From: Colius striatus
Taxonomy: Eukaryota; Chordata; Aves; Coliiformes; Coliidae
Assembly (NCBI RefSeq): GCF_028858725.1
Contig: NC_084763.1
Location: 7,874,001-7,938,000, forward strand
Direction: 5' to 3'
Length of the DNA stretch: 64,000 nt
Below the pieces are notes generated by a model that made no database searches, was not told where the DNA came from, and saw only the letters and a list, made by a program, of their open reading frames with translations. The position numbers and the translations under genes were made by a program. Below, one piece after another: positions 1-16,500 of this stretch. Each line of letters starts with the position of its first letter. The first letter of the stretch is position 1.

Positions 1-206
1 TACGTGCACAGAAATGATGACTGTTATCCACACATATGGATAACCAACAGGCTTATAAGAACAGGAGGGGTACAGAAGTGGCTGAACAGTAATCTGAGAC
101 TTTTAAAGTTCAGAAGACACAAACCAATCAACTACACTGACTGAGGCAGGGTTGCAAATAGCAATGAGATCTTTTTGTTTCTTCCCCACCACCTCAATTG
201 TTCCAG

Positions 207-3863
<3,657 letters not shown>

Positions 3864-4100
3864 CCAAGTGGTTGTTAGAGACTGGTACATATCTAAAGCC
3901 CATCCACGCTCCATTCTCTTTGACTTGGTAGAGGATAAAGCTGGAATCTTGGAGGAAAGAAAAAGAGAGGACTTACTGTCATACTGTCATGGCAGCAAAT
4001 GTTCTATTTTCCTTCTGTTGATCAAAAAATAAAGAGAACTGTTTTAGCTGTGCCTAAATGCTGCGAAGTTCTAAAATAAAAGCTTCACATGTGCTTTGAG
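3864..4100 (+). promoter_or_regulatory. MLH1: MLH1 3' UTR with polyadenylation signals
   Basis: Two AATAAA hexamers lie downstream of the stop, at 4028-4033 and 4075-4080. Either would give a compact 3' UTR of roughly 190-240 nt, similar in scale to the short mammalian MLH1 3' UTR. Which signal is used cannot be decided from sequence alone. Confidence 0.75.
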
Positions 4101-6254
4101 TTTCACTATTAAGCAATATGCTAAGAGAGTGCAACCTCTACTGAAGAAGGGGAATTGGGTTAAGTAAGTGGGGAGACAGAGCTTAACTTTATAGAAAAGG
4201 GAGTGCTTTAACTTTGGTGCTTTCAGGAAGCAAGCTTAGGTTACCCACTTCCTGTTGAGAATGACTGCTGTGTGGTGGTACCTCCCCTGTGAACTTAAAG
4301 CACTTCAAATCATCTCTGTAGGTGGAAAACCATGGACAGTTAAACTCAGAAATACATAAAAACAGATGAAAGAGAATAAAACAGATCTGTTGTAATATTT
4401 CAGAGCCCTGGCCGGAATAAGGCAAATCCCATCCCTTTTAATCAAGGAGGCTGAAAATGGAAGTGGGAATCCTCTGCCGGACAGCACATGCCCATGTCCT
4501 CATGACATTTGTTTCAAAGAGGAAGTGCAGCTGCCACTCTGTCTCCAGGCTGCAGCCTGAGAGTAAGCCCTTAGTTGTGTTCAGGCAGGGAAAAAATGCT
4601 TGAGCTTTCATTTGACCCCTGCCCTTGCCTGTGAGCGTCACAGACTGGAACTGTCGCAAGGAGGCCACTGGTGCCACGCTGCAGCTTCCATGGGGTGGGT
4701 TAGAGGAAGTGAACTAGAAGCAGACATGCTCTCCATCCACCAGATGAGGCTTTAGCAGATGTTCTGTGTGTGTGAAACCCCCCCCAGTCTTCAGCATACA
4801 CAGCCTAAGGACAACCAAACCCCAATGGTTTCCTCTGAACACACAAACAATGCGAAGAGAATGATTTATGGTCACTGAACTGCCATTGTCTCTGATTCAA
4901 TTAAGCATAGGGAGACCTGCCCCTGCAAGGCTGTTTCTCGAGAGGGAAAGCATTTTTCCAAGAGGCACCCAGCATCTAGCCCAAACTAGAGAGCAAGCTT
5001 CAGCTTTGCACTGTGAAGATACCTATTCCATTTGAAAGCAGCTCTGGTACAAGCAGAAGCACTAATGGTCTGGATTGCAAAGGTTCCCAGACCTGCCTTG
5101 CTTTGAGAAATACTCCAGAAGGGCAACAGTTTGCAACAGGAAAGCATCTGGTAGAAGTCCAAGGGGATGATTCCTCAAGGTAGGCACCTCCTGGCTTCAG
5201 ACAAAGTCTAACACAAGGCAGCATGACTTACCCCTTCCTCACCTTTCCCCTTGTGCTGCTCTCTGCATGGTCTTCATTCAGTGCTGCAGCCTCAACTCCA
5301 ACAGGCCAACAAAGCAAGTGATTGTGTTTGTGACTCAAGCCTGCTTTTAGTAAATGATCTTCCAGCCCACTTGCAACATCTCATACCCAAAGCTGAAAAG
5401 ACAAAATCCCTGCATCCTCACAGCCCTAAACATAGGTGTTGAACATAGGTATTCATCTGCAGTTTCTAGGGCTTGTCAGGTTTCTGGCTGAGAGTCTGGC
5501 TGCTGCAGTGGCTGACAAGCCCCAGCTGCTAATGTAGTGATTCGTTGAGACCAAATAAGGGGAAGCCAACATCTGTTTTAATGCTTTGAGGTACAGCTTT
5601 CAGTGGAAAAATCCTGTAAGCTGGAACAATCACTTCTTTATCAAGGAAAAGCTGTGACTGGAAGAGACAGACCACAGCCCATCCCGTCTTCCACCCACTG
5701 CTCCTGGTCCGCTGCAACAGAAATATTACAAAGCAATGCAGTCCCTACACGTGAGTTAACAGGTGAATAACATGTTGGTACTTACTATCTGCTGGGCAGT
5801 TGCTGGTAAACCTGCTGTCTAAGGAAAGCACCAACACTTCCATTCCTCTCTAGGCAGCCATTGGGTGTTACCCGAAACTGTTCTGATCAAGCATCAGTTA
5901 ATGCTGAAGATCTGTATCTGAAAATACCCATCCCAGACACCTACACTGAATGACTGACACCTTCCTTTCACTCCTGGGCTAACACTGGTGTTGCAAAGGC
6001 TCACTGACTCCAGTTTCCTCCTTGAACCTGAAGAACAGGAGTAGGAACTAAGTTGTTTCAAAAAGCTCCTTGCATCCTTGTGATACCAAACAGCAAGAAG
6101 GAAATGATATCCCGCTGCTGCTGCATCCCTACAGCACAACAGCACCAAAAGATGTTTTGCTCAAAACCTCTGCAAACTGACACCCTCGTTACCAGAAGCA
6201 AAGGAGTGGCACCTGCAGATTTCCAGTTGATACAGCAACAAAGTATGATAATAC
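4101..6254. other. Intergenic gap between MLH1 and STARD3NL 3' ends
   Basis: No exon, repeat family or RNA gene is recognised here. A run of C is present near 4,780. The open frames on either strand are short, without protein-like composition or splice context. I looked for coiled-coil coding sequence that could be the last exon of LRRFIP2, the human neighbour, and found none. Confidence 0.7.
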
Positions 6255-7546
6255 ATCACCCATGTTTTAACATCTTTATTTTAGAAAGTGAACATATCCA
6301 TTAAAAAAAACAATGCATGGGGTTAAAAAAAAAAGGAAACATAAAACTAATGGCAAATTTGCAATAACATAAAACAATTTTACCTAGTGAGTCCCAACGA
6401 TCATTAAATACACTTCTACCATAGAGAAGTTTGACTTCATTATATTAGCAGTCTCTTGATTAGGTACACAAGACAACACTTTCCAGTAATTACCTAGTCA
6501 TTAGAAGATCAACTTCAGGAATTGCTGAATAATAAAATACATCATGGACAAATATTTTCATACCACCTGGGAGGCAACCTAATATACATATGTCAACAAG
6601 GTACGTCTTTGTGAGGTATTACAGTACATGGGAACCATTCCCTTTGCTTTCTAATGAACAAGTTCTCCTGTGAGCAGCTCCACCAGCAAGTCAGTCACAG
6701 ACTCTGTTGCCAGTTTCCAAACCTCAACCACTTCCCTCTGAGATTTTCTTTCTGCAACCGATTACACAAGTCAGGATGGATGAAGGTGCGGGTCAAGGAA
6801 ACAGATGTTGAAAATGGGGAGGCTGAAAAGGTCATCCACTCTTCCAGAGGAGCACTAGAAGACTACAAATCAGAGGCTTCAGCTTCTCAAGAACATTCAA
6901 CACCTCCCCTAGCTTGAGCTTTGCTATGTGTGGTAAAGTGAGAGCACAGGGCAAGGTAATTCCAAACGTCAATGAAGTCGTTTCTGAAGTAAGGAAATAA
7001 TCTCTCATATTTAACCCAAGTACACTACAAAAACCTTGAGATGCAGCTGCTCCAGTGTCACCCATTTGTAGACTAAATGAGGAGGAATATCGAAGCAGTT
7101 TTGCCCATGCAATCTTCAAGGTGATTATATTTGTCCTAGACCTAAACTCAAAGAAAATCTCTTCCTAGCACTCTTGCATCACCATCTGTAGAGAAACAAC
7201 TCTCTCTGGTTCCAAAACAAAGGTGGTTTTCACAAATTTGGTCCACCACTGTCCCTTCCAGGACAGCCAACGACTAAAACCTGTGGTTGTTCCCTTCCTG
7301 CAGCCTCTTGCACTGTACCACACCAGAACAGCTCTCGGAGCGCTGGCCTGGGTTAGCCAGAACACAGCAGCAGAGGAGCACTATTGACAGCCTGGCCCCA
7401 TTTCCTGCTTGAAAGTTGCCAAGTCAGACAGATTGGATTCAAAAAGGTGATGAACTCCCTCCTTCTGAAGGAACTCTGAAGAAACCAATATCTGTTAGGA
7501 GTATTGAGGCTGTATGTGAGGGAACTTACCGGCTTTTCCATATTTG
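6255..7546 (-). promoter_or_regulatory. STARD3NL: STARD3NL 3' UTR and polyadenylation signal
   Basis: Downstream of the stop codon on the - strand the first AATAAA lies at 6275-6280 (read as tttatt on +), giving a 3' UTR of about 1.3 kb. The region is AT-rich and has no recognised repeat. A strong donor-like site (CCG/GTAAGT, boundary about 7,529) lies 17 nt after the stop and could permit splicing inside the UTR. The poly(A) position is a prediction. Confidence 0.6.
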
Positions 7547-7599
7547 CTATACAACTGGTTTTTCACTGTCTTGTTTTTCTTCAGAGTCTTCATCAGATC
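7547..7599 (-). CDS. STARD3NL: STARD3NL exon 8 (last coding exon)
   Basis: The exon begins after acceptor CTTTTGTAG and reads (G)SDEDSEEKQDSEKPVV, then TAG at 7549-7547. The acidic SDEDSEEKQDSEKP tail matches the family. The human tail ends in a few different residues after KP, as I recall it. Confidence 0.92.
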
Positions 7600-10500
7600 C
7601 TACAAAAGAAGACAAGGATGCTATTAGATCAATTAACAGAAGAAGAAAAAAGAAAAGCAGTAGACCACCACTTGTAATGGCTTAACAAAAGGCAATTCAA
7701 AGCAACTATTTTCCATAAAAGTACTGTTTATTTCCCATTCCTGATCTTTTTGGCTGTTTCACATTGAACGGCTTTTTAACAGGTAAAACGAAAACCATAG
7801 TACTGGGGTCATTCCTGAAATACCTACCCTGTCAATGGATACAGTTAGCAGGTGCTGCAACACAATCAGCTCCAACAATGGGAACAAAAAGAAAGGTGAT
7901 GAAATGCCTGAGAGACTTTGGCTTTTGCCATCAATTTAAGACTCAACTATGGACACATTGTTCCCTCTCACCAAGAAGTGGAAAAAGATGGACAATGCTG
8001 TTAAGCATTCTTTTTGGCCAGACTATTCGAAGCCCTTTCCTTTCTTGGAATAGGGTACCTGCCTTTATTTTGAAGTTGTACAGAAACTGTAGAAATTTGC
8101 TCTTTCCAGGACTATTTTCCACTTGCCACCTCCAGAATAATTACTTGGTAACCAAATCTAATGTTGAAGATGAAGGGTCAATCCATATAAAGAAGTGGCT
8201 GCAAAAGGATGGCCCTGGACACTTACAACTTCAAGGATAGACATATAATGATAAATGTGCTGAATATTCCAACAGAGCCTGTTTTAAATTTCACCTCCTG
8301 ACAGCAAAGATTTGTTTCTAGACATGTTGCCATGTCAGCAGAGGGGTTTATTCTGCTCTGTGTGATCAGGGAAAACAGTTTCTCTAAATACTTTTGCAAT
8401 CAATGTGTAAGGTAAACTGGCCAAAAATTGTTCTCCTAGAACACTCCACAGTTTGTCTCACCTGAAAGAAATGCAGAAGTTTGAAGAAAGTATTTTTAAT
8501 TGCCAGCTATTTTTACTGTACAGCATCTAGCAGTTTCAGAATACTTTGTGACTACCAGTGTGTGAGTGTTTTAGTCCAAATATGACTGTTATGCTTGTCA
8601 TACCCATAAAGCCTGCTTAAACAAATTTATGTCACAGAATCTCAAGGGCTGGAAGGAATCTCAAAAGATGATTTATTCCAACCCCCCTGCCAGAGCAGGA
8701 CCACCTAGAGTAGGTCACACAGGAACTCATCCAGGTGGGTTTGAATGTCTCCAGAGAAGGAGACTCCACAACCCATCTGGGCAGCACCTTCCAGTGCTCC
8801 CTCACCTCAACAGGGAAGTTTTTCCTTATGTTTCTTTGGAACCTCTTGTGTTCCAGCTTGTACCCATTGTCCCTTTTCCTATCATTGGCCATCATTGAGC
8901 CTGGCTCCATCTTCCTGACACCCATCCTTTATGTATTTGTAAACATTCATGAGGTCACCCCTCAGTCTCCTCCAAGCTGAAGAGCCCCAGCTCCCTCAGC
9001 CTTTCATCAGAAGGGAGATGCTCCACTCCATCACCTTTGTGGCCCTGTGCTGAACTCTCTCCAGCAGCTCCCTGTCCTTCTGGATCAGAGGGCCCCAGAA
9101 CTGGACACAATATTCCAGATGTGGTCTCACAAGGGCAGAGTAGAGGGGGAGGAAAATCTCTCTTGACTTACTGCCCACAGCCCTGCTAATACACTCCAGG
9201 ATGCCATTGGCCTTCTTGGCCATGAGGGCACGTTGCTGGCTCATGCTCATCCTGCTGCCCATCAAGACCCCCAGGTTCCTTTCCCCTACACTACTGTCTA
9301 ACAGTTCATTCCCCAACCTGTACTGGTACATGGGGTTGTTCCTTCCCAGATGTAAGACTCTACACTTGCCCTTGATGAATTTCATTAGATTTCTCTCCGC
9401 CCAGCCCTCCAGCCTGTGCAGCTCTCATTGAATGGCAGCACAACCTTACTTGGCAGATAGGGCAGACTAGAAGGCAGCAGGTGAGCTCTTACTTAAACCC
9501 AGCGACAAGCAGCCACCTGATATGCTGAAAGCAATGGCACAGGCATATACCTGTAGTCACCACACAGATGCTGAGGCACAACAGCTCACTCCACACACAG
9601 CAACGACCCAGTCAGACAGCCAAGGAGAGCCTGTGAGCGCCACTTACACTCCTCCCACACTCTGTTGCCAAAAAAATCTCAGGCTGAATTCAGCATAACA
9701 CTTCCAACCATTATTCCTCAAGATACTCACAGCTTTAACTAAAATACACTTTCAGTCATTAGTTATACTCAACACAGTCTTAATGCTTTGTCATCCCTAG
9801 ATGGAGCTCTAAGTCATTAATTATGCCAAGATGCTCTGCAACCACAGAGACAGCAACAGACTGAAAAATATCATCACCATATGTAACTGTGTAATGCAAG
9901 GTAGGCACATCTATCTCTAGCAGTTAATAGACATTAATATTTCAAATATATTGCACAATAAAGCACAGGTTAACTGAAGAGATTTACACTTTAGGGTAAA
10001 AAGACTGACATAGGATTTGGGGGCTCACACTACATCCACTCAACCCTTTAAGATGTTACTCATTTCCTTGAATTGCCTGCAAACACACTCTTAAATCTTG
10101 CAGTATTTCCATTTATTTTTTGGTTTACTTGGCTCATACCTCAATTAGAAGCAAGCAGGTGACAGGCAGAGTTAAGATGTAATTGATGAGTACCCTCAGT
10201 TTAATATTCCCCACACTACCAGCCTTTTCATACAGAGGGCTTTTGCTTTTTGTCAGGAGAAAGGAAAAGAGTCTCTGATTGAAATTTCAGTTTCCTTTGG
10301 AGCAGTTTTAGGTTCACTGTCTATCCTAAGATGCTGCAAAGCTCCAAGTTTTGGGTGGATTAAACAGTGCATTGCTGCATAAACACCACTGCCAGCACAT
10401 AAGAGATGACATAGAATAAGGGACCCATAAGGATTATCAACAGCAGAAACACACATTAACCCCTCAGTTCAGCTGCAGTAGGATTTTCTTTCACTTACCT

Positions 10501-13500
10501 GTGAGCTTAAGTAATGGTGTGTATTGTTATTCATCTGATAAGTAGTGACTCTTTTTATTCAGTAATTCAGTTTAGTTCCTACTAGCATTGTAAAGTAACT
10601 TTTCATTTCAAAAGGAGCATACTTTTTTCCCCACCTCACCCTCTGAAGGGGCTGAAATATGCAGGAGTTGAATGTCAGTATGAAAAAAAATCATTCACTA
10701 TGAGAACATTTGAATTACCTGCTACAGATTCAGGAGGAGAATAGAACTGCCCATCAGAGAGGATTCCTGGGTGAAGAAGAGCTGCTCGTTCAGAAGCATC
10801 CTGTGCTATCAAAAATCCTAGAAGGAATGAAAACACAAAACCTCAAATCCTCAATGCTATCATATGGCATCTTAAAGCTCAGTATTGAGGAAGCAGCTTA
10901 AAGACTGATGGATTACATTAGCATTCCTATCTTCTAGAAAGAAATATCTCACTCAAAAAAAGCAGTAAATTGTCAATTTATGTAACTCCAGGCAGCTAAG
11001 GAGACACACTAACAAAAGAGAGGTTCTGCACACGTGAATAAGGAATCCTTCCTTCTACTAGGAGCAATTCCATGATTGGGCTGCTACATGTAAACTCATC
11101 AATATTCACTGGCTAACTGAAAATGAAATCTATAACCAAATAAATCCTTTTCTCACGTTGCTACTGTAAGAGTCCTCATTTTGTCTCAACAAACCTATTT
11201 ACTCCAACTTTTCACTCCTTTTGGCTCAATTTCATCTAAAATCAGGAAACTGATTTTGAAAAGACATGGGGCTATTCTGGTGTGTTTAACACAGGACAAA
11301 ATCCAAAAGGAGTTGGGAGAGAAGCTAATTCATCTCATCCTCACTGACATCAATGTGTCTTCTGACAGTTAACAGGGCAAAGATGGCATTTTAGACCAAC
11401 ATAACACAATTAAACTTCCATCCTTTACTCTCTGCCACATAAACACTGATGGGGAAAAAGAAGAAAACCTTGTTTACTGAATCAGGAGAGCTGAGCTACA
11501 CAGCAGATATTAAAAACAATATTCCAACTCAAACTACTACTTCCATACACCAACTGATCTTATTCACCAATTCAGAGTCTCCGAAGGAGACATCTATTTT
11601 ACTTATATTTCCACCCTGTCCAAAAGAGGAAGGTCAGTCTCCACACTTAACAGTGAGTCACATGAAACCAGAAGACACATACTGGCTGGATTTTAGCTTT
11701 AAATCCTGCTCACAGAAGGAAGCCTTTAGAGCTGGAAATCTTCAGTGGAAAGACAAGTTTTGCCCTTTTTTATTCTTGTGTTTTTTTAAAAGCTACAGTC
11801 AAATTATGTCCAAATTACAGTCACTGTTGCATTAGGCAGAAAATTGCTGTGGGGGGGTTTTTTGGTTGGTTGTTTTTTTAAGAACCAAGTAGTAGATGGA
11901 AAAAAAAGTCACCTTCTACTTCCACTAGAGACAGGAGAGAAAAATACCTGGTGAAAAAGCAAATACTATTAAAAACTGTTTTCATTGTCTGCCTCAGACT
12001 TAAAAGCAAACAAAGCACGACGGAAGTATCACCAAACAAAATACATGCTTTTTAGTTGAACTCTGCATATTTCTAAATAAATGCCGTCTATTTCAAACTC
12101 ATTAGGTTTCATTGAACCTCTCAGGGATTTAGCAATAATATCCCAATGCTATTATGATGATCAGCATGTGTATGCATCAAATACTTTCTTTGTCTATTAA
12201 TATTATAGAATCATAGAATGGTAGGGGTTGAAGGGACCTTTAGAGATCATCTAGTCACACCCCCTTGCAGAAGCAGGTCCACCTAGATCAGGTAATAAAA
12301 GATGTAGTAATAAAAACTGCAAAAGTCTCTGAATTGGTTATATCTCTCATCTATTGAGATAAAAGTGTGATGCAGCTGTTTCCACATCACCTCAAAAGAG
12401 GAGGGAAAAAAAAAGGTTACCCTAAGTTTCACTTTCTCTAGGCAAACCCCACTGTATTCATTTAATCTACTTTTTTTTCTTGCAAAAGCATAGGGATCAA
12501 AGTAGAAAGACTGCATTTCAGAACACTAAAAAACCAGAGGCATCCATGCCCATGTAAAGATCTTGGTTTTACCTAACAGACAAACGTGCCCTTTCAACAG
12601 AGTTTCAGATTGTATTTCAGGTAATTGTGCACAAACAACAGGTTTGCTGTACAATTGCTCTCCTGCTGTTGAATCTAATAAAACATCTGTAGCAGGAATC
12701 TGTGCTTTCTTTTCCTCACCACTGAAGCAATATTCTGTTTCAACTAAATCATTAGGTTTCCTTCACTGAGTGCTAGATGAGCTGCTGCCTCATCAAGAAG
12801 AGACTGAGATTCATACTTGAGCAGTCTCATTCCGTCCATGCATGAAGCAGCCTCTCCACAACACTTCTTTGCCTTCACTTTTCCACCTCAAAAAATAGTT
12901 TGAGCTAGTTACCATGTCTATTTTTCCTAAAAGTGGAACAAGATACTTATTCTATGTATGACCCAGAAAATAAAATTTTACAAGCCCAGCTCAGTTAAAT
13001 TTTCATGTCTTCAAAATGATGTGCAATCCCAGTGCCTGACAAGCTGCTGATCTGGCCCTTGGAACTTTTACCCTTGCTTCCCTGAATTAATTAAAACTCC
13101 ACTTCCTTCCAGGGAGATGTCCCTTTCCAGAAAAACAAAAAACTATGCCATGTGATTTAATTTTTCCCACAGCTCTTCAAATTCTGAGAGGCTGACAGAA
13201 GCATTCTTCTGCCAGGTAACATGGGGTTGAACATTGCCAACTGCAGTGACTGAGGGGGAACAGCAAAAACTTACTGTTTTCTTCTTCGGCTTCTTGTGGT
13301 AACACTTTGAAGTCCAAGAACCAAGTTTCAATCCAGGCAAGGATGAAGGATATGATGGGCAGCACGTAGCCAAAAGCACCCTGTGAGAACAGCTTGAAGG
13401 AAACAAAACCACACAACGTTACAGAAATTAGCCAGAAGAATCTTGCTTTCAAGAAAACAACAAAATAAACATTTGATTAGAATAGATACCTGTGAAATAA

Positions 13501-16500
13501 TTACTTTTGCTAATAAAAAGGCACTGGTCACTGCTGTTGTAAACTGAAAGAGACAGGGTAAGAACAGTTAAGACTAACACATGGCTTTATACTTTCTCAT
13601 TTCTGCCATTATCTATCAGTTGCAGCTTTACATATTTATCAACAACAGCAAGAGCATAGATAAACAAAACCTAACCATTATGATACAATTAACTTGCAGT
13701 GTTATTAAAATAACCTTAATAAAAATAACTTTTAAAACAGACACCTCCAAATGTTGATTCCCACACAGCAGATAGGCCCTTCACGTGCTACACAGATGCT
13801 GAGTCATAGAAACTGTGATCTTACAATGAATCTTAAAATGAAGATGCAGTATCTTACTCACAAAGACTCTTAAAAAAAGAACCCAACTGCTTATGCACTT
13901 GGGGGAAAAGCAAACAGCAATTACTCCAAATGCTTTTCACTACCATGCAAAATTGATAGATGCATTTCAAACAACAAAAATCTTTGCAGGAGTAAAATTC
14001 AATGAATAACTTTAATTCATACACTGACATTGTGACAAATGAAGGCTTGATATTCCCTGACATCTTTATAAAATGGCAGATTGCACAAAACATCTGAAAA
14101 GAAACAAAAAAGGCAGTGGACATGTGCTGTTCACTTAGTGCTTCTAACTCTGGGTCCACCAATTCTTTCAATAACAGCAGAAACTAAGTTTCTTCTGGTA
14201 AGCACCAGTGGGATTTTAAGATTAATGGCTTCAAAGTCAGTGAAGCTTTAGACACCTAATTGCTAATTACCATGATAGGTTCACTCTCACCACCTCACAA
14301 ACAACTGTATCACGTTGGAGGAGAGCATTGGAAGAAATACTCCAAAGCTGCGTGACTAAGAGTAAGGGATTTTGAGAGGCATGCACTTGAACACAATCAG
14401 AGCAGCAGTTACTATGATGTGTTAGTGCCATGCTAAGAACACCATTTCCTCCCCCCAGAAAAAGTTATGGCATATAATTTCAGACTACCAAAACAAACTG
14501 CATGCTACTCACTTGAAGAAAGTTATACATGAACACGTTCTACATGCAGCTACCACATGGTTAAGGGAAAAAGTCTTCACATTTACCACACGCTAAGGCA
14601 GCAATATGCCCACTGTACTCCAATCTATGGCACTGACTGGTGAAAATAGTTTGTCATCAAGTTTTGCACTTTTTTTTTTCATCCACACAGTACAGCTGCA
14701 TTAAAGCTATTTGCTCCAAGCCACTGTGATTGCCTACAGTTCTCAAGAACCTCCCTTTTGAGACAGTTGGTAATGGAGCATGAAGCAGTACAGGTGCCAG
14801 TGCTCAACGGGTGGCACCTAAAACTCTGAAGGCAAAGGTATGGGAGTTATTGGACAGCTGGATTGCTGGCACAGTAATGCAAATTCCTTTTGATTACAAT
14901 TCCCCATTTCAAATGCAAATAGATTTCAAACATTAATTAACAAGTCAGAGGTAACATGCAGTTACTAGCCATCCGTAAGTCTTCAATTAATATTAACAGG
15001 ACATCTAATAAGGACCACATCCACTGTGCCATTAAATTCTTGTCTTGAGGCTGAAAACCTTCCAAAAGTCCTTTATTTTTTAATCTGTTACTGTACAGTG
15101 AATTTTTATATATAGCACCAAGATGTTTCTTAACATACAAGTGTTAAGAGGCATCTCAAATTTTGTCTGTTGGATCCATTCTAGTTAAAACCCCGTGATG
15201 CTTGGCTACTACTCACAGCTATCGCCCACCAATGGCGCAGTCTGCACATTGCATATGCAAGTATTAACACCTTAAATCGAAAGACTGCCAGTAGCTATAG
15301 AGAAAGGAAAAAGAATATTGGTTGGTTAATTCAGAACATAGAAGAACCACAAGATTCTCAGTTCACTGAAAATACTAACTGCTTACAAAACAACTTTAAA
15401 GAGGACAATCTAAGTTGCATTGTTGAGAACCAAACTGGAACATGTACTTGTAAAACAGAAATAGAACACAATTTCCCATTGCTAAAGCAACACTAAACAG
15501 GCTTAATTATGCCAGCACGTGCAAGTCCACAAAGAAGTTAGAAATGTAAGAGAGCTGCACAAAGTATGTCCATCATGATCATTGTACCTGACTGGATTCT
15601 AAGAAGTTAAATCTAGATGCAGTTAATCCAGCAAACTCCTTGAGCACCACTGTGCATCCTGCTGATCTTAGTGGCATGCTACTGCACAAGAGTATCATGA
15701 CAAACTGTAAAGACTTTACAAATGTAATCAGAAAGTGGGAAGAATTTCTAGTATTTCTTTAGTATTTATTGAAATATGAATGTTGCAACAATCAATTACT
15801 CTGTATGGAGATGCCTGCAATAGCAAGCTGTTTCACATTATTGTATTTCTAGAACATAAAATTAAATCAATAGCAGATAGGTAAGAATTCTGAATAACTG
15901 GGGACTTTAACCCTCAATTTCCCTGTTTTTAATTTGATATGAGATCATCTTCAATTTAAAAAATGTGCAACAAATGCTTAAAAATTAAGAGAAATCAGGG
16001 ACAGATATGGCCAGAGGTATAATGAACCCATTTAACCTCCTGCAAATATATATGTTTCAGTGATGTGTAGTAGAAATAGAAAAGATCCTGCATAAGCCCA
16101 CAAATCATTTTGCAGAATTCAATGACTTAGTCCCTTCTCAGGGAATCAAGGTCTATTACTTTGCATCATTTGTTTTTAACCCTTGGTTCAACTATTGAAA
16201 ATCATTTTGCCCAAGTAGCAACATTTACAGGTAACACCTTTTGCTTTCTGCAGTAAGGTATAGCACAGAGAACCTGTCAGCAAAATAATGAGAAAGGTAA
16301 CAGTGGCATAGTTTGCTAGCTTATGAATTTTTTTTGTCTAATAGCTCACTCCATTTGACACAGCAAATGGTTCAATGGAGGAGCAAAGGTGGTTTTTTAT
16401 GCCAGTTTCCAAGAGAGAATGGCTGACACCAAACCAACTGATCTCTGCCAGGAAAACAAGGTCTGGTAGAATTAATGACCTTGCAAAAAAACATGGGGCA

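Noticed and set aside
4101..7500. Last exon of LRRFIP2 next to MLH1
   Set aside because: No coiled-coil coding sequence or matching splice acceptor was found on the - strand.
7764..8240. 158-codon + strand ORF in STARD3NL intron 7
   Set aside because: No recognisable motif, no splice or promoter context, and antisense to an intron; most likely chance.
8996..9385. 129-codon - strand ORF as a cellular gene
   Set aside because: It is the end of CR1 ORF2 within a truncated retrotransposon copy.
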